64,000 bases of DNA from Nematostella vectensis (GCF_932526225.1 NC_064036.1:2729501-2793500); one strand, 5' to 3'; counted from the first letter of the stretch, positions 12,246 through 25,750 are shown. Made by a program: numbers and translations. The notes: generated from the letters alone by a model not told the origin.

Positions 12246-15200
12246 ACATCAACATGTTGGTGAGGACGAGTGGTCTATATGATTATGCACAGAAAGCATG
12301 TCAAGCGCAGCAGGAAAATAATTTCCCACAATCTTCTATTAGTGAAAATGATCCTACCTCCATATAAACGTCCGAATGAATAAAAGAATACAATTCCACG
12401 ATAATGATGCCTAACATGTTCCAGCGTATAAGAGTCTTAAACAACAGCCTCCTGGTCCCTGAACCTTGCCACATTACACAAGCCTACTTCTTACCTGGCA
12501 TCGACGTCACTGCCCACACCCAAGTAGTTTTCATGCCAGGGAATGACTGACGTCGTATTATCCGAGTACCAATCGGTACTTGTTACTTGGTATACCTCTA
12601 GGTTATTAGACGGAATCTCTTCCTGGTTGACCCCCGCGCTCAGCCTGGCGTCTACCAAATACAGGAAAAGCGACGCCGAGTGCACGGTCGCACTGCGAGG
12701 GATCTTCCTGGTGTCGAATTTCACCAGGAAGCGGTTCGTTTCCTCCCCGGAGTGCTTACCGGCGAACAGGTACTCGCTGTGAGGGGTGTTCGCGTATGGG
12801 CGGTTGATGGTGACGCTACCCGTGGCTTCGAAGGCGATGGTGAAGTCCGTGGGATAGCGCTCTGGAACCAGGTTTGATAGGTAGGGAGCCATTAGTAAGG
12901 TAACGTCATAAGAAATCTACGAGCACAGAACCAGTCCACGCCACCCTACCACATTTCCCCTCAAGGCACCTGTCGTCCTGGTATGGATACCCGGTTCAAA
13001 TTATGAGTATTGGTATTTCAGGTAAGCCAAGGGCGGACCCAAGAGATCCAAAAAAAAGGGGTCCGAATCAAGTGTTTCAAGAAAGGGGGGGGGGTAGGAT
13101 TTATTATTCTTCCGTGGATTTCATTATATTTCTCGTTATTTTCAATAACCTGAAAATGGGTGAGGGGGAGGGGGGAGGGAGAGGGCGGAGCCGGGCCCAC
13201 CCTAGATCCGCAATAAGCGAGTATGACTTGGTGCAACATCAGTGACTATGTTGAGGATCATGTCCCAAGGCATGTAGGTAAGGATGTTGTCGTCAGTTTG
13301 CATGATTTATATAATTGTGCTTACACTTACCACTACACCTCAAGGACGGTTCATCTGGAACATCTTGTATTGACGGTACCGAGGGCTGAGAAGGCACTGT
13401 AAAGTATTAGGCAGAAGGTTAAAATTAATCCAGTTTATGTGAATGTCACTATTAATCAAGTTCTGTGACTTTCCGGCTGTTCCTCAGTCACATTAAGAGA
13501 AACTCGAGGCATCAACGGAATTCCATTTTACCTGGTCTAGGGATATCAGAGCAGGCAAACCGGAACCGGAAGTCCTTGCATTTTCCACTTCTCTGTTCTT
13601 TATTGCGGCAATAGACACCGAGTAATGGCTGACAATGGACTACTTGTCCAGACGTCTCGACCGGTGACCCATCTGCCAGCTCACACTGGATGTCCACAAC
13701 GGATTGGGGGCAAAGGGGACTACCAAGAGACACCGCCCAGCTACCGGTCACTGTCCGGACCGTGTAGGACCACTCGGACCATCTCCGCGAGGATGGAGGA
13801 CTGACTGTGGGATCTTGTGAGGTAGAATGTGTAAGAAAAACAAACCGTTTAGATAAAATACTTACATTTCAGAATTGTACACGCAGTTTGGTTAAGTTGA
13901 TGGAGGTCTGACAGTATCGTGGCACCGTTATGAATATTGGGGACATCCAATTGCCTTGAAGCCCGTTGATCCGACATGCGTGACGCGTGGTTTCGTAGTC
14001 TATGAAACATTATGCGAATGAATGTTCATCTCAATAGTAAATTCAATCCGCTTGAATCACAGTGAATTAAATCCATCCCGCAACTAAACCAGCTCAATTC
14101 TATTTCTAAAGTATCCATTAATGCAGTACGGTACAGAGTGTTGAATATTAAAAACAAAACAAAAACAACATCGTCACGAAACTCGTCACGAAACTCGGAT
14201 CGGATTTTAACAAAAGATAAAACATACTGCTTGGCGGGGCATGTCCCCAACGCCCCTCCCCCCTGCTACGGCCATGCTTGGCATGGCATGTCCCAACGCC
14301 CCTCCCCCTGCTACGGCCATGCTTGGCGGGGCATGTCCCAACGCCCCTCCCCCTGCTACGGCCATGCTTGGCGGGGCATGTCCCAAACGCCCCTCCCCAT
14401 GCTACGGCCATGCTTGCAGGGGCATGTCCCCAACGCCCCTCCCCCTACTACGGCCATGCTTGGCGGGGCATGTCCCAAACGCCCCTCCCCATGCTACGGC
14501 CATGCTTGGAGGGGCGTGTCCCCAACGCCCCTCCCCCTACTACGGCCATGCTTGGCGGGGCGTGTCCCCAACGCCCCTCCTCCTGCTACGGCCATGCTTG
14601 GCGGGGCGTGTCCCCAACGCCCCTCCCCCTGCTACGGCCATGCTTGGTGGTAGTCCTTAACCACCAACGAAAATTTACGATTCGAAGAAATAGCAAAGCA
14701 TGCAAAGTTTTTTACCCCCTCCCGTACTTGAGATTTTCACACGAATTTTATCTCACCTGGTACTCCAGGTGGTCTTCCATTGTCTTTCCACTTTGTCAAA
14801 TCTATGCCAGAAATTCGCGCACACGCAACGCGCAGATCACTTGAGGATGGCGCGCGAAACGCGTCCCTTTGCACTGAAACTATCCCAGGCAGATTATCGC
14901 ACATCACGCGTGACAGCGAGATCTTTTTAATCTCCTCCAGCTGTTCTTTACCGAAAACGCCGTTGTTCTCGTACCAAAACCTGTCCCCATCCCGTAGCCT
15001 TCGAAACTGAGATCTCAGTATACACAAAAACGTCGGGCCCACCGAGGCACCCTTGACCGGGTTTTCCGCAAGCCCGCTGACCCACAAGTCAGCGAACTCA
15101 ACCGAGCCGTTATAGACTCTATCCAGAATCTGCCTTGTGACTGGATCCCTGATCTCATCACGTGTTTCCTCGAAAATTTCTGCGTGCGTAAGGTTGCATT

Positions 15201-18200
15201 CGCGCCTCCAGACGCCATAGCCTGGCAACCCATGGTCCCGACCTCGCTGGATATTCAACGCCGCGAGGTCAAACCCATGCTGCGACTCCGGCTGCTGGAA
15301 CAAATGTTTAGTCAGCCCCGCCGCCAGCTCCCTATCCACGTCCTGTGAGAAATTTGCCAGCAGACCCAACAAAAACGGCTCAATGCCGGTACTCTGCACG
15401 AGCTTATTATTAAAGAAAGCATCAATTAACGGAACATCAGGTCCAATAGGATCAAAGTTGGCATTAAGGCGGGAAAACGATGGTCGCACGGTGCTATGCC
15501 CGAATCGGAACGCAGCGGTCGCGAAGACATTCATGATAGTAGGGTTCACATTCCTGTAGCCCGTGTACTGAGGTATGGCATCTGGACCAAGTATCTTAGG
15601 GAGAAACTCGGTGTAGGTAATATGCTGTAGTTCAGCACCTACGATCTTCCTGGCTTCCTGGTAGATTGTGTTGTCGTCCCAGTGGCGATTTAGCTCGTAG
15701 AGCTGCCTGGCGATCCTGTTATGCTCTCGCACCCACATGGTGTGCATGGAGGAGAGAGCAACTTGTTCGTTCACGCGGAAGTCCCCCGCGTCGAAGCATC
15801 CGCCAAAGATCTGGCAAAGGTTTAGCGGTGGTTTCAGAGTGGTCTTGATATAGGGAAGGAGGTCTGGGCTCGACGTGCGCAGATAGCCCTTTTTACCTGG
15901 AATAACAATAGATGAATAAAGATGGTTGAATAGCAGCCTAGCCCAAGATATTTTTACCGGGTTCCCTGCCCTTGGATATCAACCGTGAGGCAGCTTGAGG
16001 TCTGGGACGAGTTTCCCGTGACCTTTCAACCATTATCAGCCACAGAAAGCAGCGTAAACCGCCTGGGACTAGGCTCACAGGTATTTGGCACAAAAGAATA
16101 TATCGCAGCTGGAACTGACTTGATTTATCATGAACATTAAATGCTCTAGAGGTCTTCTTTTTACTGGGATACCTGTTGTAGCCCAGTCATAAAATGCAAC
16201 TTACTTATAATATAACTTACTTATATAGTTGCGCAGATTAACCATGGTGGCTAGAGACGACCCGTAGATCTGAGAGCCGTCGATGAATGACGTCACTGTG
16301 TTTAGCTGCTCACGTGGTCTGACGTTCTTGTCGTCACTCTGACAGGCTGCTGCTGACCGGGTAAACATGGTGCAGCCGTCACCGTTAGGATACATAATGG
16401 GAAAACACGGAGACTCGTAATCCTCGGATGACCCGTCACAGCTATACAATGTAAGTTGAGGTGAGCCAGAATAAAAAAATATATATATATATACCAGTAG
16501 GGACGTAGCGGTGCCCTCTGGTTTTCTAAATGCCTCTGTTTGGTGTCTTACTCCCCCCCCCCCCCCCTCTCCCCAATATTTCGAGGTCTGCTAATGCAAT
16601 GTAAGCGCCAAATCAAAGCATATAAGGCGGGAAGGACTGGTAACGTACTATAAAATAAATAAGACTGGTACATAGTTGAATGCTTCTGCATAGTCTATCC
16701 TGATGAATGAGTTCTTTTTCAAGTTCAACCGTTTGAAGTTACTGATTAAAATCTTACTTGGGTAAAAAGCACTTTTGCGCTCCCTCGCTCTCCGCCGTGA
16801 ACGTGATATCATGATCCAAGAATTGTCCCCACTGCATCAGCATATGCGAATACCCACTCTCACCCGGCTTGGCCCGTCGGCTGTGGATAAAGAACTCTTT
16901 GCTAATAAAGTGGGGGGAGGGGAGGGAGGGGGCAAAAGGCTGGTCCGGGAAGCCCACAGGGTCGGAGAGTCTGTTGTCGTCGTAGTAGACTGGGTCCGAC
17001 ATCCGGGAGAATGGAACTGGTGCTGAGCCCCAGAGGGGGTTGTCCAGGTTGTTGCAAGTGCCATCCATGGTACGGTACCTAGGGGCAAAACAACATCCTT
17101 TTGGGAACTGAAGCAAACACGTTTCTGGACGAAAGAACGGCAAACGGAAGTACATGATTTTTGCGTTCATTTCACCGGCTAACGGATTTCATATTGTAAG
17201 ACTGTGTGGTAGAACAGAAACGTTCTTTCATTGGATTGGAGCAAAAACTTTATAAAGAAGTAAAACTTTAAAGTTATCCATTTAAAAAAAAATTAATTGA
17301 ATAGAAATTATATGCGCGGGAGCTCTGTGATGAGCAAACGTGACATAAAGGTGGGGGGGGGGGGGGGGCAAGACGCGGGAGCCCTGTGGCGAGACAAATG
17401 GAGGAGAAGGATGTGCCATCTTCTATTCCGCTCCGGTAAGGAAGTAGAAAAGCGTTGCCTGCGGAGGCTAGGGCTGGCTTAACACGAGTCTGATTATTTC
17501 TCTCACCTTGCATTAAAGCGGGTGTCTGAGCAGTTCACCTTCCGATGGGTGCAATTCAATTCACGAATGATCTCACTTAGCTTAGAGGCAGATGCGAGGG
17601 AGCTGGGACCTAACCTTATGGAGACATCGGATCGAGGTCGAGAGCTGTTACCTGTAAAACATAATAAAATCGATGTTTTAGCAAGTATATACCTATTCTA
17701 TGCAAACATTTTTTTGTCTATGATATGACTTAGCGCTAGACGCAAAGCGCACGGCGGACCTCGTAGACATACCATGCATACATCTTTATGACAAACAAAG
17801 ATATACATACTTACCCTATGACAAATTATGTTTTATGTACTTACCCTACGGCAAACTATGATATACATACTTACCCTACGGCAAACTATGTTATACATAC
17901 ATACCCTATGACAACTTATGTTATACATACATCTCTATGACAAACTATGATTTACACACTACTACACACTACTCACCCAGCACCCGATTCACGACGTTTT
18001 GCTTGATCCTCTCGATCACTTTGCTAAATTTCAGATCCGCACTTGAGATGCGGCGAGCTTCCGGCGAAGCCTGTCGGAACATCCGATGCAGCCGGAACTC
18101 GGCAGATCCCTTTCCGCCTCGCCATCGATCCCCTTTCTTAGGTTCCCTCGCATCTATATCTTTACTAACTCCCTTCAACGAAGACTCTACGAAATCGTTT

Positions 18201-21200
18201 CCAATGTATTGTGGCACAATGGAAATAGCCACAGTCGCTTCGGCTGTTCGTGAGCTCCGACCTCGGACTACGGCTCGAACTCGGAGAACCTTCGTGAGGT
18301 TACCGAGCGAACGCAAACTTCTCTCGATCAGTAATTTTCCTGTCTTGGTATCAAGCTTAAAGTAGTCCGTTCTCGTGCCGAGTCGATACCGAATGGTTGC
18401 GTTCTGTAGGTTCCGCGGTCTGTAAATTTTCAGCTGCAAGATTTTCTGCCCTTTTAATATCGACACGGGAACAATTACCGAGTATTGTTTTTTTGTGAAC
18501 CGGAAACGGGAGCCGCGTTGCTGCGACTTTTTCTTGCGCACGCGCACTGTAACGTACGCCCGAGAGTAGCTGACGTCATTTAGGCGAGCCTGCACGTGGA
18601 GTCGGTATACACCAGCGGTTGGCCTCCTTCTGAGCGTGATGGCCCCTAGAAACGAAAAAGGAATGAACATTGAAATGTGATGGGATCGCATGGTGCAGTG
18701 TGGATGGCGCAGTGACCAAGTTGTGATCAGCTTGCAGTGTGGATGGCGCAGTGACCAAGTTGTGATCAGCTTGCCGTGTGGATGGCGCAGTGACTAAGGT
18801 GTGATCAGCTTGCCGTGTGGATGGCGAAGTGACCAAATTGTGATCAGTTTGCCGCGTGGATGGCGCAGTGACAAAGTTGTGATCAGCTTGCAGTGTGGAT
18901 GGCGCAGTGTCCATGTTGTGATTAGCTTGCCGTGTGGATGGCGCAGTGACTAAGGTGTAATCAGCTTGCCGTGTGGATGGCGCAGTGACTAAAGTGTGAT
19001 CAGCTTGTTGTGTGGATGGCGCAGTGACCAAGTTGTGATCAGCTTGCCGTGTGGATGGCGCAGTGGCCATGTTGTGATCAGCTTGCCGTGTGGATGGCGC
19101 AGTGACCAAGGTGTGATCAGCTTGCCGTGTGGATGGCGCAGTGACTAAGGTGTGATCAGCTTGCCGTGTGGATGGCGCAGTGACTAAGGTGTGATCAGCT
19201 TGCCGTGTGGATGGCGCAGTGACTAAAGTGTGATCAGCTTGCCGTGTGGATGGCGCAGTGACCAAGTTGTGATCAGCTTGCCGTGTGGATGGCGCAGTGG
19301 CCATGTTGTGATCAGCTTGCCGTGTGGATGGCGCAGTGACCAAGGTGTGATCAGCTTGCCGTGTGGATGGCGCAGTGACTAAGGTGTGATCAGCTTGCCG
19401 TGTGGATGGCGCAGTGACTAAGGTGTGATCAGCTTGCCGTGTGGATGGCGCAACTCATTAATTTGAATGCCCCAGATATAACCCATAATTGTATAAAGAG
19501 TGGATTAAATTGACAAAATATCATACCTAGATACCATACCTGTATTTGTATCGATTGCAAACAAGCCCCTCTTGCGCGCTTGTCCGCGGCTATTGACGGA
19601 TAGTATGCTGTACTCCATTGAATGTCCACCAGCCTCGGTAGTTGCTCGGACACGCACGAGTTGCCTCCCTACCGGAGACCGGGCGTAGATAGTCGCCTTG
19701 TACTGCCTCCTGGTGAACGTAACCGGCACGTGTGGGATTTCTGGGGAACACACAGATAGATTATGAGGTGTACCAAACACTATTATTACACATTGTACTC
19801 ACTATGTCGATTCTGATTGGCTAAGAGCACTCCCTTTGTTTTGAGAATCACTCAATCTGAGGATCTTCACTAATCAGCTGGCAGATTAGTGATTCTACGC
19901 GCGCAATGTATCTTGGGCCTAGGGCGCGAAGATACGATTGTGAGAAAAAGCCCTAAAGAATTTTTTTAAGACAAAGATTTTGCACAGCCGAATCGTGATT
20001 CTATTATATATATGTTCAGTATATATATGTTATATATATGTTCAGTAGCTTGTGACCTCCACAACTTTGGTGTTTTTTCTATCGTTATCATATGAAGAAT
20101 GCTGTTGACGTGAAGATATTCGCGCAAAATCAAAAGAAAAAGCTGAAGTGCTGCGCGCGCATGCCAAATGCACCCGAAAAAGGTTCTACTCATAAATAAA
20201 ATCAGTCAAGGTAAAAAGAGTTTAGACCTAAATAATCAATCTAGTTTAGGCTTAAGGACCAAGCTCTTGCTAGCTGTAATTTATAAATGCTTACATTAAG
20301 TCGACTAAGATTTGTGCTGTTGGATTAAACAGCAGGCTGTTTCCATCTTAAAGAGAAGTTGCGCACCTACTTGTGCAATGTCTTCCGTCGTTCAGCAGTC
20401 TATACCCTGCTTGACATGCGCATTTGTAGCTTCCAGGAGTGTTGACACATTTACTTTCACAGCCACCATTACGTTTCTTACATTCGTTGATATCTGTGAA
20501 AAGAGAACAACGGTCTGCTATCCCTTTTTTTCAATGTGTAAAAGCTATGTTGCGTTTATGGAAAATTTTGAATACAATCGAGGATAAGATAATCACCATC
20601 AAATCTTATTTAATGGGTTTCGTTACTGTTTTGGGATACCTGTGGGCTTAGAAGGAAATGAAACCCCGAGGAATGGAAGAAGAATGAGTTAGATGAGCGA
20701 GATTTTGACCGAAAAATGGGGCGAGTGCAAAAAAGACGGTTTTCAATTTATTAAAATAACCCAGTACATTGTTAACCTAGTGTCGATCTACTAAGTATTC
20801 TACATTTGTTAAAAAAGGCAAGCGAATCTGAATTGATCTTTGATGTCGGAATGAAATGTTTATCCTTGTTTGTTTACACTATAAAATCGTTATCAAAGTG
20901 ACACTTGTGAATTTTATTTGCTATAATGACACTGTCGGTAAAGACAATAAGGTAATATAACAACTGTCGGGCATATAGCTACTACGTTACTTGAAAGGCC
21001 GAGGGATGGTAATTAACACTAAAACTAAAATCTTTAAAAACCCTCGTAATAAGTCTGCTAGCCCTAACTAAGACCCTGACACTTGGGCACCCTATGCTGT
21101 ATCAATTCAAGCTTGTGATTACGTACATGGCACGGCCCCGTGGGCAAATCCTAGCTATGCGCTGAAATATCATTACTGCTACGTAAAGACGACTTGATAA

Positions 21201-23154
21201 AGTGATAACGCCATAAAAAGTACTGATAGTAATAGTAAACAATGAAAAAAAAAAGAAAATTCGAGGACATGGCCAAGAATCGAACCTCTTCCATATCCGG
21301 TAAAATGCGAAAAAAGTAGACCATCTTCCAGACATGCGCATAAACACCGTATGGCAGCTAAAGCTTTACGGCTAGGCTGGAGATTTCAGCCCCAGCACCG
21401 CTATCTAGCGAAATGTACAACACAAAGTAACCTGAGATGACCGCGCATTAATGGGGAGGCAATAACCAGGATCCCAGCCCTGTCTTAGTCGGTTACGCCA
21501 CGCACAGCTCGCTGAGATATAGACTGAAAATTATCGGGGTCTTTTTGCCGCTTGTGTCTCTTGGGAATGGGTTAGTTGCTATAGTAATGTAGTGATGCCG
21601 TCATCATGTGCAGCACACTTTAGGTCTACATTGCTGGCTTTAGCCTTTTGTATTTCCTTGTCCAGTCACGCACGTGCATATGTCATCTTTTGTGCCCAGG
21701 GCAACAAAAGCAAGCTACATTGAGATCCACGCAATCTTAGATGTTTTGTGTTCTTAGGTATTAGAAAATACTGTGAATAAACCTTTCGTAAGGTACTCTC
21801 CTCGATTTTCTTAGGAGTATTTCAGATTCTAGAGTTCATAATTTTCTTGGCGCAGGCATCGAGTGCAGGGGTCTCAAGGCTAAATATTGCGTCCAAAATC
21901 ATTCGATTTGAAGAGACTGAATGGAGTTCACGTTAAATATTACCAGTTCTTTAACTCTGATTTTCTTTCAGAATCGAAAAATATTGCGATTTAGAAATAA
22001 GATACACCCAAAATCGAGGTAAGTGCTTTCCAGGCAAGCTTTGATAAAACGAAAATTCTAGTTTATTACAAAGTGGTTCAGATGGTTTTATTAGTGCGTC
22101 ATAACAAAATGTGTCAATCTCATTACGAAGTGCTTCAGGTATTACAAAGTGCGTTGGTACATTCCCCATATAAAATTTCCTTGAAAAGCCTATGGATGAT
22201 AATAAACCCTAAAACTATCTTCAAAAATCCTGGCTACGGGCCTGCCATCCTCACGGACCCAGGGCGACCGGAAAGCGGGAGTACGCGCAAAGACGTGTTA
22301 TTGGAACAGATAGTGCTACTAAAATTGCGGTTTTATAAGACAACGGAAAGATTCATTGAAAGATTCAGGTTTGCTTGCCCTTTCTCAACAAATATAGAAT
22401 ACTTTTTACTCACTAGGTCGAAAATTTACTTGGGTTATCTGAATAGATTGAAAAATGTCGGGCATATAGTCCATTGAGGACCTTTCCCAACTGTCCGGTA
22501 AATAGCTACTATGTTTAAAATAAGTCACTTTTGGAACAAGTTGAGAAGGTTGTTTGATAGAGGTTGATTGCTTAGTAACTTGGTTAATTGACCTCTTCTA
22601 CACACACCTGCTGCAGTGTAATAAATCCTGAATCCTTTGCCTTTTTTTGTTTTGTCTGACTGGAATCGTACCCAGACTTCCCGGCTGTATGAAGACACGT
22701 TACTGGGCCGAGTTTTTCCGCAGAAGGCTATAGAGTGTGCGCCTGGTGTCATTTGGTCAGCGGTACGAAACGATAGCCGACGCGAGCTGACGACTACAGA
22801 GTTTTCGCGACATTTCCTGCGAATGGACAAGCATCTGCATCTTCAATCATCATTGTCATTACAATCATCATCGCCACCCTCATCATCGTCGTTATTATCA
22901 TCAATCTAATCATCTTCATCATCGTTGTCACAATAATCATCATCAGTCGTCATCATCATCACGACATATCACTCACCCTTCTAGGGAGCGCGGCACGTGG
23001 AAAGCGGGATGAAAGTGTAGATGGACTAGGAATCCAGAGTTCACCTGAATCTTCCATATGCAGCGCTGCCACGAAGGGTAGCTTTTCGGGAAGCCTGAGG
23101 ATTCGATGTAACCGCTGTGCCCCGTGACGAGAACGGCACGGCGAGGGCAGGAGT
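11935..23154 (-). CDS. Secreted mosaic haem peroxidase (CUB-EGF-cadherin-peroxidase-WxxW-DNRLRE); 5' end not found
   Basis: Animal haem peroxidase (MPO/peroxidasin superfamily) with an extracellular mosaic. Exons, 5' to 3': 23154-22977, 22816-22608 (CUB); 20493-20371 (EGF, DINECKK..C); 19740-19540 and 18645-17977 (two cadherin-like repeats, with FAIDTNTG and AITL joined across the intron); 17651-17507; 17078-16758, 16441-16221, 15896-14757 (peroxidase); 13804-13532 (mucin2/CILP-type WxxW domain, RWSEWSY..C); 13396-13331 (linker); 12861-12495 and 12172-11935 (DNRLRE-like beta domain, [12 protein letters not shown]). Phases agree at every join, giving about 1383 codons. Catalytic parts are present: distal His in QFLDHDITF, Arg in AGDFRVNEQ, proximal His in [10 protein letters not shown]. 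Expected to oxidise halides or tyrosines outside the cell. The signal-peptide exon was not found; the first exon could begin some 40 nt further upstream. The combination is unusual; weakest calls are the cadherin and DNRLRE labels. Confidence 0.88.
12187..12255. repeat. (ATC)n microsatellite
   Basis: An ATC/ATG trinucleotide run of about 70 bp with a few interruptions, lying just upstream (minus strand) of the acceptor of the last peroxidase exon. A Met-rich frame through it is not a gene. Confidence 0.9.
14230..14645. repeat. About 45-bp GC-rich minisatellite in a peroxidase intron
   Basis: Nine or so units built from ccccaacgcccctccccctg and ctacggccatgcttggcggg. It lies in the intron between exons 15896-14757 and 13804-13532. 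I found no exon piece inside the unit, in contrast to the junction-anchored arrays. Confidence 0.9.
17760..17945. repeat. About 35-bp degenerate tandem repeat in a peroxidase intron
   Basis: Five units built around atacatacttaccctatgac and aaactatg. The array ends about 30 bp short of the donor of exon 18645-17977. Several units read ggtaagt on the minus strand, so they look like donor sites, but no exon sequence is copied. Confidence 0.75.
18695..19450. repeat. About 41-bp minisatellite between the two cadherin-like exons
   Basis: About 18 units of gtgatcagcttgccgtgtgg followed by atggcgcagtgaccaag. They sit between the acceptor of exon 18645-17977 and the donor of exon 19740-19540. On the minus strand the array is open for 200-odd codons, reading [11 protein letters not shown] repeats, but it has no start context and the exons flanking it splice across it in frame. 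Confidence 0.9.
22835..22970. repeat. (ATC/GTC)n simple repeat
   Basis: A degenerate trinucleotide run in the intron between the two CUB exons of the peroxidase gene. Confidence 0.8.
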
Positions 23155-23392
23155 CTGGTGACAAGCAGGAAGCAGTTACCAGGACTGGACTGGCGAGGAA
23201 GGGAAATGGATGCTGACCCCCCCGACCCCCCTTAATTGAAGATTTGGTTATCTTAGGATGGGAGATGTAGTCGGCGTCTTGAGTTTATGGTCTCATGCTA
23301 GCTCAACAAACTTAATTGTCAGGTCATTCCTCCCTTGCATCAGTCTTCTTTTCTACGATCTTTTTAAAAGGAATTAAAGAAATAATCCTCAT

Positions 23393-23855
23393 CCATGGGA
23401 TCATCTCCCCCCTCCTCCCCCCCAATCCCAAACCCCGGGAGGTACTCCGATAAAAACAGACGGGGGTGATAATCGGCAAAACAAATTTTAACCCTAAGGA
23501 ATAGCAAATTGAGTGTGGTCGAAGGAATTTTTACCCCTAAGTCGTACAGAAGTCGTCGTATCTGTGACGTGAAAGACAAAAACGGTAGAGGTAGAATCGG
23601 AAAAACACCGTTTAACACCCAAGGACTGAATAAAAGTCCGAAACGTTGGTATATTTTGTGACTCTGTTTTGGTTCTCCATTTTAATCCTTACACCCCCTA
23701 AGGAATAGCATTTGGTCGAATTTTACACCCTAAGAGAATCGAAAAAATCTCCAAAACCCCCTAAGGGATAGCAGTTGGTCGAAATTTTATACCCTAAAAG
23801 ACAGAACGATCACCCCCGTCTACTTTTCTGGAGAGTCCCCCCCCCCCCCCACTTC
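23393..23855. mobile_element. MITE copy A of the gacgggggtgat family
   Basis: The inverted ends are aaacagacgggggtgat on the left and atcacccccgtct on the right. Inside are repeated segments of the type ccccctaaggaatagcattt and a small palindrome, ggactgaataaaagtcc. Close copies are at 47403-47960 and, truncated, at 40033-40150. Long C runs adjoin the right end (23838-23876). It lies just upstream of the first visible peroxidase exon and may separate it from the missing signal-peptide exon. Confidence 0.7.
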
Positions 23856-23879
23856 CCCCCCCCCCCCCCCCCCCCTCCA

Positions 23880-25659
23880 ACTTCGAGAAATCCATGAATA
23901 CATCCCTAGTAAATGATTATTATCGATTATTTCAGTTTCGATATAAGCACGGATCTGACTCAGCTTTTTGTTCGACCCCAACTCGACCTTAGGCCATAAG
24001 ACTGTGTCAGCGCTAGTTGGGGCTCAATTGATGTGCCTTGTGAAGTGCATAACGGTTTAACACAAGGTAAACGCCACGCGATTTGTCTATCATTTTTCTC
24101 GTCATTCAAAGATCTAATCTTTTTGTAGTGTAGCCATATGTTTGCTACAAAGTTGAATATGATAAAAACCAAAGTTGAACGCTGTTGAATCCACAGCGAG
24201 AATACGTCACTTAGCCAGCCAAGAGACGTGACTACCAACACATAAACACGGCATCACATAACACTAGCTAAACTTTGCTGAGGGTTAATGAGGAGGCGAT
24301 TGGTGATAATCATACCTTTAGCGAATACAAGGGTAAAAAAGCTTGCCCCAAAAATACATCTGGAAAAAACAAAAGGTATATATACGTAAAAATCAGTATA
24401 TAGCGAGTCCTGATTTCGCGCGGGGACGAATTTTTTAAAAGATTACCAACACACGCGCCATCGCTTAACGCCAACTCATGACGCAAGATGTAGAATTGAT
24501 ATACTTACAGAATGAATCTAATGCAGCACTGCATCACTTTGTCGAAACTTGTAAGGTCCCCACGCGATATTTTCCCACACTCGAGGTTCTCTTTATGATT
24601 ATAGGATAGCGATAGACTAGAGGAACCGACTTAATTCAGAGCCAACTTTCTTTAGCTTTGTTTCTTTTCCGGTGTGGTTAAGTGTGCCTTTATGCCCCCT
24701 ACAGGGATGAATGCTGGCAACAGCTTATAGTTTCCGTGCCAGAGTCAAAGGAATATAATAGCGGTTCAATGAGTAAGAGCAGTGACAAATGTTATCTGCA
24801 TTGTAAACAACGCGAACCCTTACTCGCCGGCACCGGAAACGAACTCTTGATATCATTTCTATCAAGATCAGTTACCAGGTTAATTATTGTTTATTAACAG
24901 TACCATATTTCCTGCGTATCTGTAACACACTGAAATCCAGAAAGCTTGAAGATTTTCAATAATCACCTGAAAATTAGCGCCCTTAATGGCCTGTGTAAAA
25001 TGCGCAAACAACCACGAGGCAGAAAACATTGTATACATTGAAATTTATTTCAATGTATACAATACATATACAATGAACTACTGCACGATAAATTCACCAG
25101 CGCTGAAAAGGCAGAAAAAGCGCAATAACATTTCCGCGGTTAGACTTTTCCGGGAAATGAAATGATCATACATTCTTAAATTATCCGATTATCTTTTTCC
25201 TGCCTCGTTTCATGTCATGATTTTTCATACCGCCGCCTTCGTTCGGAAATCACCTCGCTATATAGTGAATAAGTTTGTATGCTGGATTTAGCAGTTATGT
25301 CATAAAAATAATTGCAAAATAAACCCTGGTATATAGGACGATTCTATATTTTGCCATAATTTTTTTTAGAGAAACATTATTGCAAAAAGTTAACATTCTC
25401 TTTAGAAGAAGTTAACTGCAAAATTCGCATATACGTGTACACCCGTATCCAGTCTCTGGCTGTGATGGGCTACCTGTGTCTTGCCACCTGCCCTGTGAGT
25501 ACAATCACGCGCGTAAAATAAACATTCATCAATCCTTTTCAAAAACAGACGCATTTTCGCAGCTCGACCTCTCAGACAAGAGCAGCTTTTTCTTGTTCTC
25601 CGAAAAGTTCTCTTTTCTTCTTGCCAACTGAAAGGCCTAAGCAGGGGGATTCTGGGATT
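23880..25659. other. Stretch without a recognised gene
   Basis: No open frame here resembles a known protein. The missing 5' exon of the minus-strand peroxidase may lie here, but I could not single out a hydrophobic ATG exon ending in phase 1 on that strand. Confidence 0.35.
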
Positions 25660-25750
25660 ATGATTGTTCTTATAGCGTGTACCGGGACGCTTCTTATAGC
25701 AATCTCAGTACTCGCCACCAGTCTCCCACTTAGCAAGCTTCTGACGGGCG
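25660..25750 (+). CDS. Isolated signal-peptide-like first exon
   Basis: ATG followed by 30 codons reading MIVLIACTGTLLIAISVLAT and on to a strong donor, GGCG|gtaagtg, in phase 1. The hydrophobic core and small residues make a good secretory signal. Phase-1 donors after signal exons are typical of genes built from extracellular modules. No following plus-strand exon could be recognised before the PI3K gene, so the exon may belong to a small unrecognised secreted protein or be chance. Confidence 0.3.

Noticed and set aside
12880-12916. Acceptor at 12917 for the DNRLRE-like exon
   Set aside because: It gives phase 0, whereas the upstream exon ends in phase 1. The acceptor at 12862 (ttccag, with a ttactaatg branch point upstream) fits the phase.
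14138-14844. Pro-rich frames over the GC-rich minisatellite
   Set aside because: Repeat artefacts in a peroxidase intron.
18576-19343. 255-codon minus-strand frame of [11 protein letters not shown] repeats
   Set aside because: Minisatellite in a peroxidase intron; the flanking cadherin-like exons join in frame without it (FAIDTNTG to GAITLRRR).
21255-21510. tRNA-like B box (ggttcgattctt, minus strand) and a distant A-box-like stretch
   Set aside because: The boxes are about 200 bp apart and no cloverleaf can be formed; at most a decayed tRNA-derived SINE.
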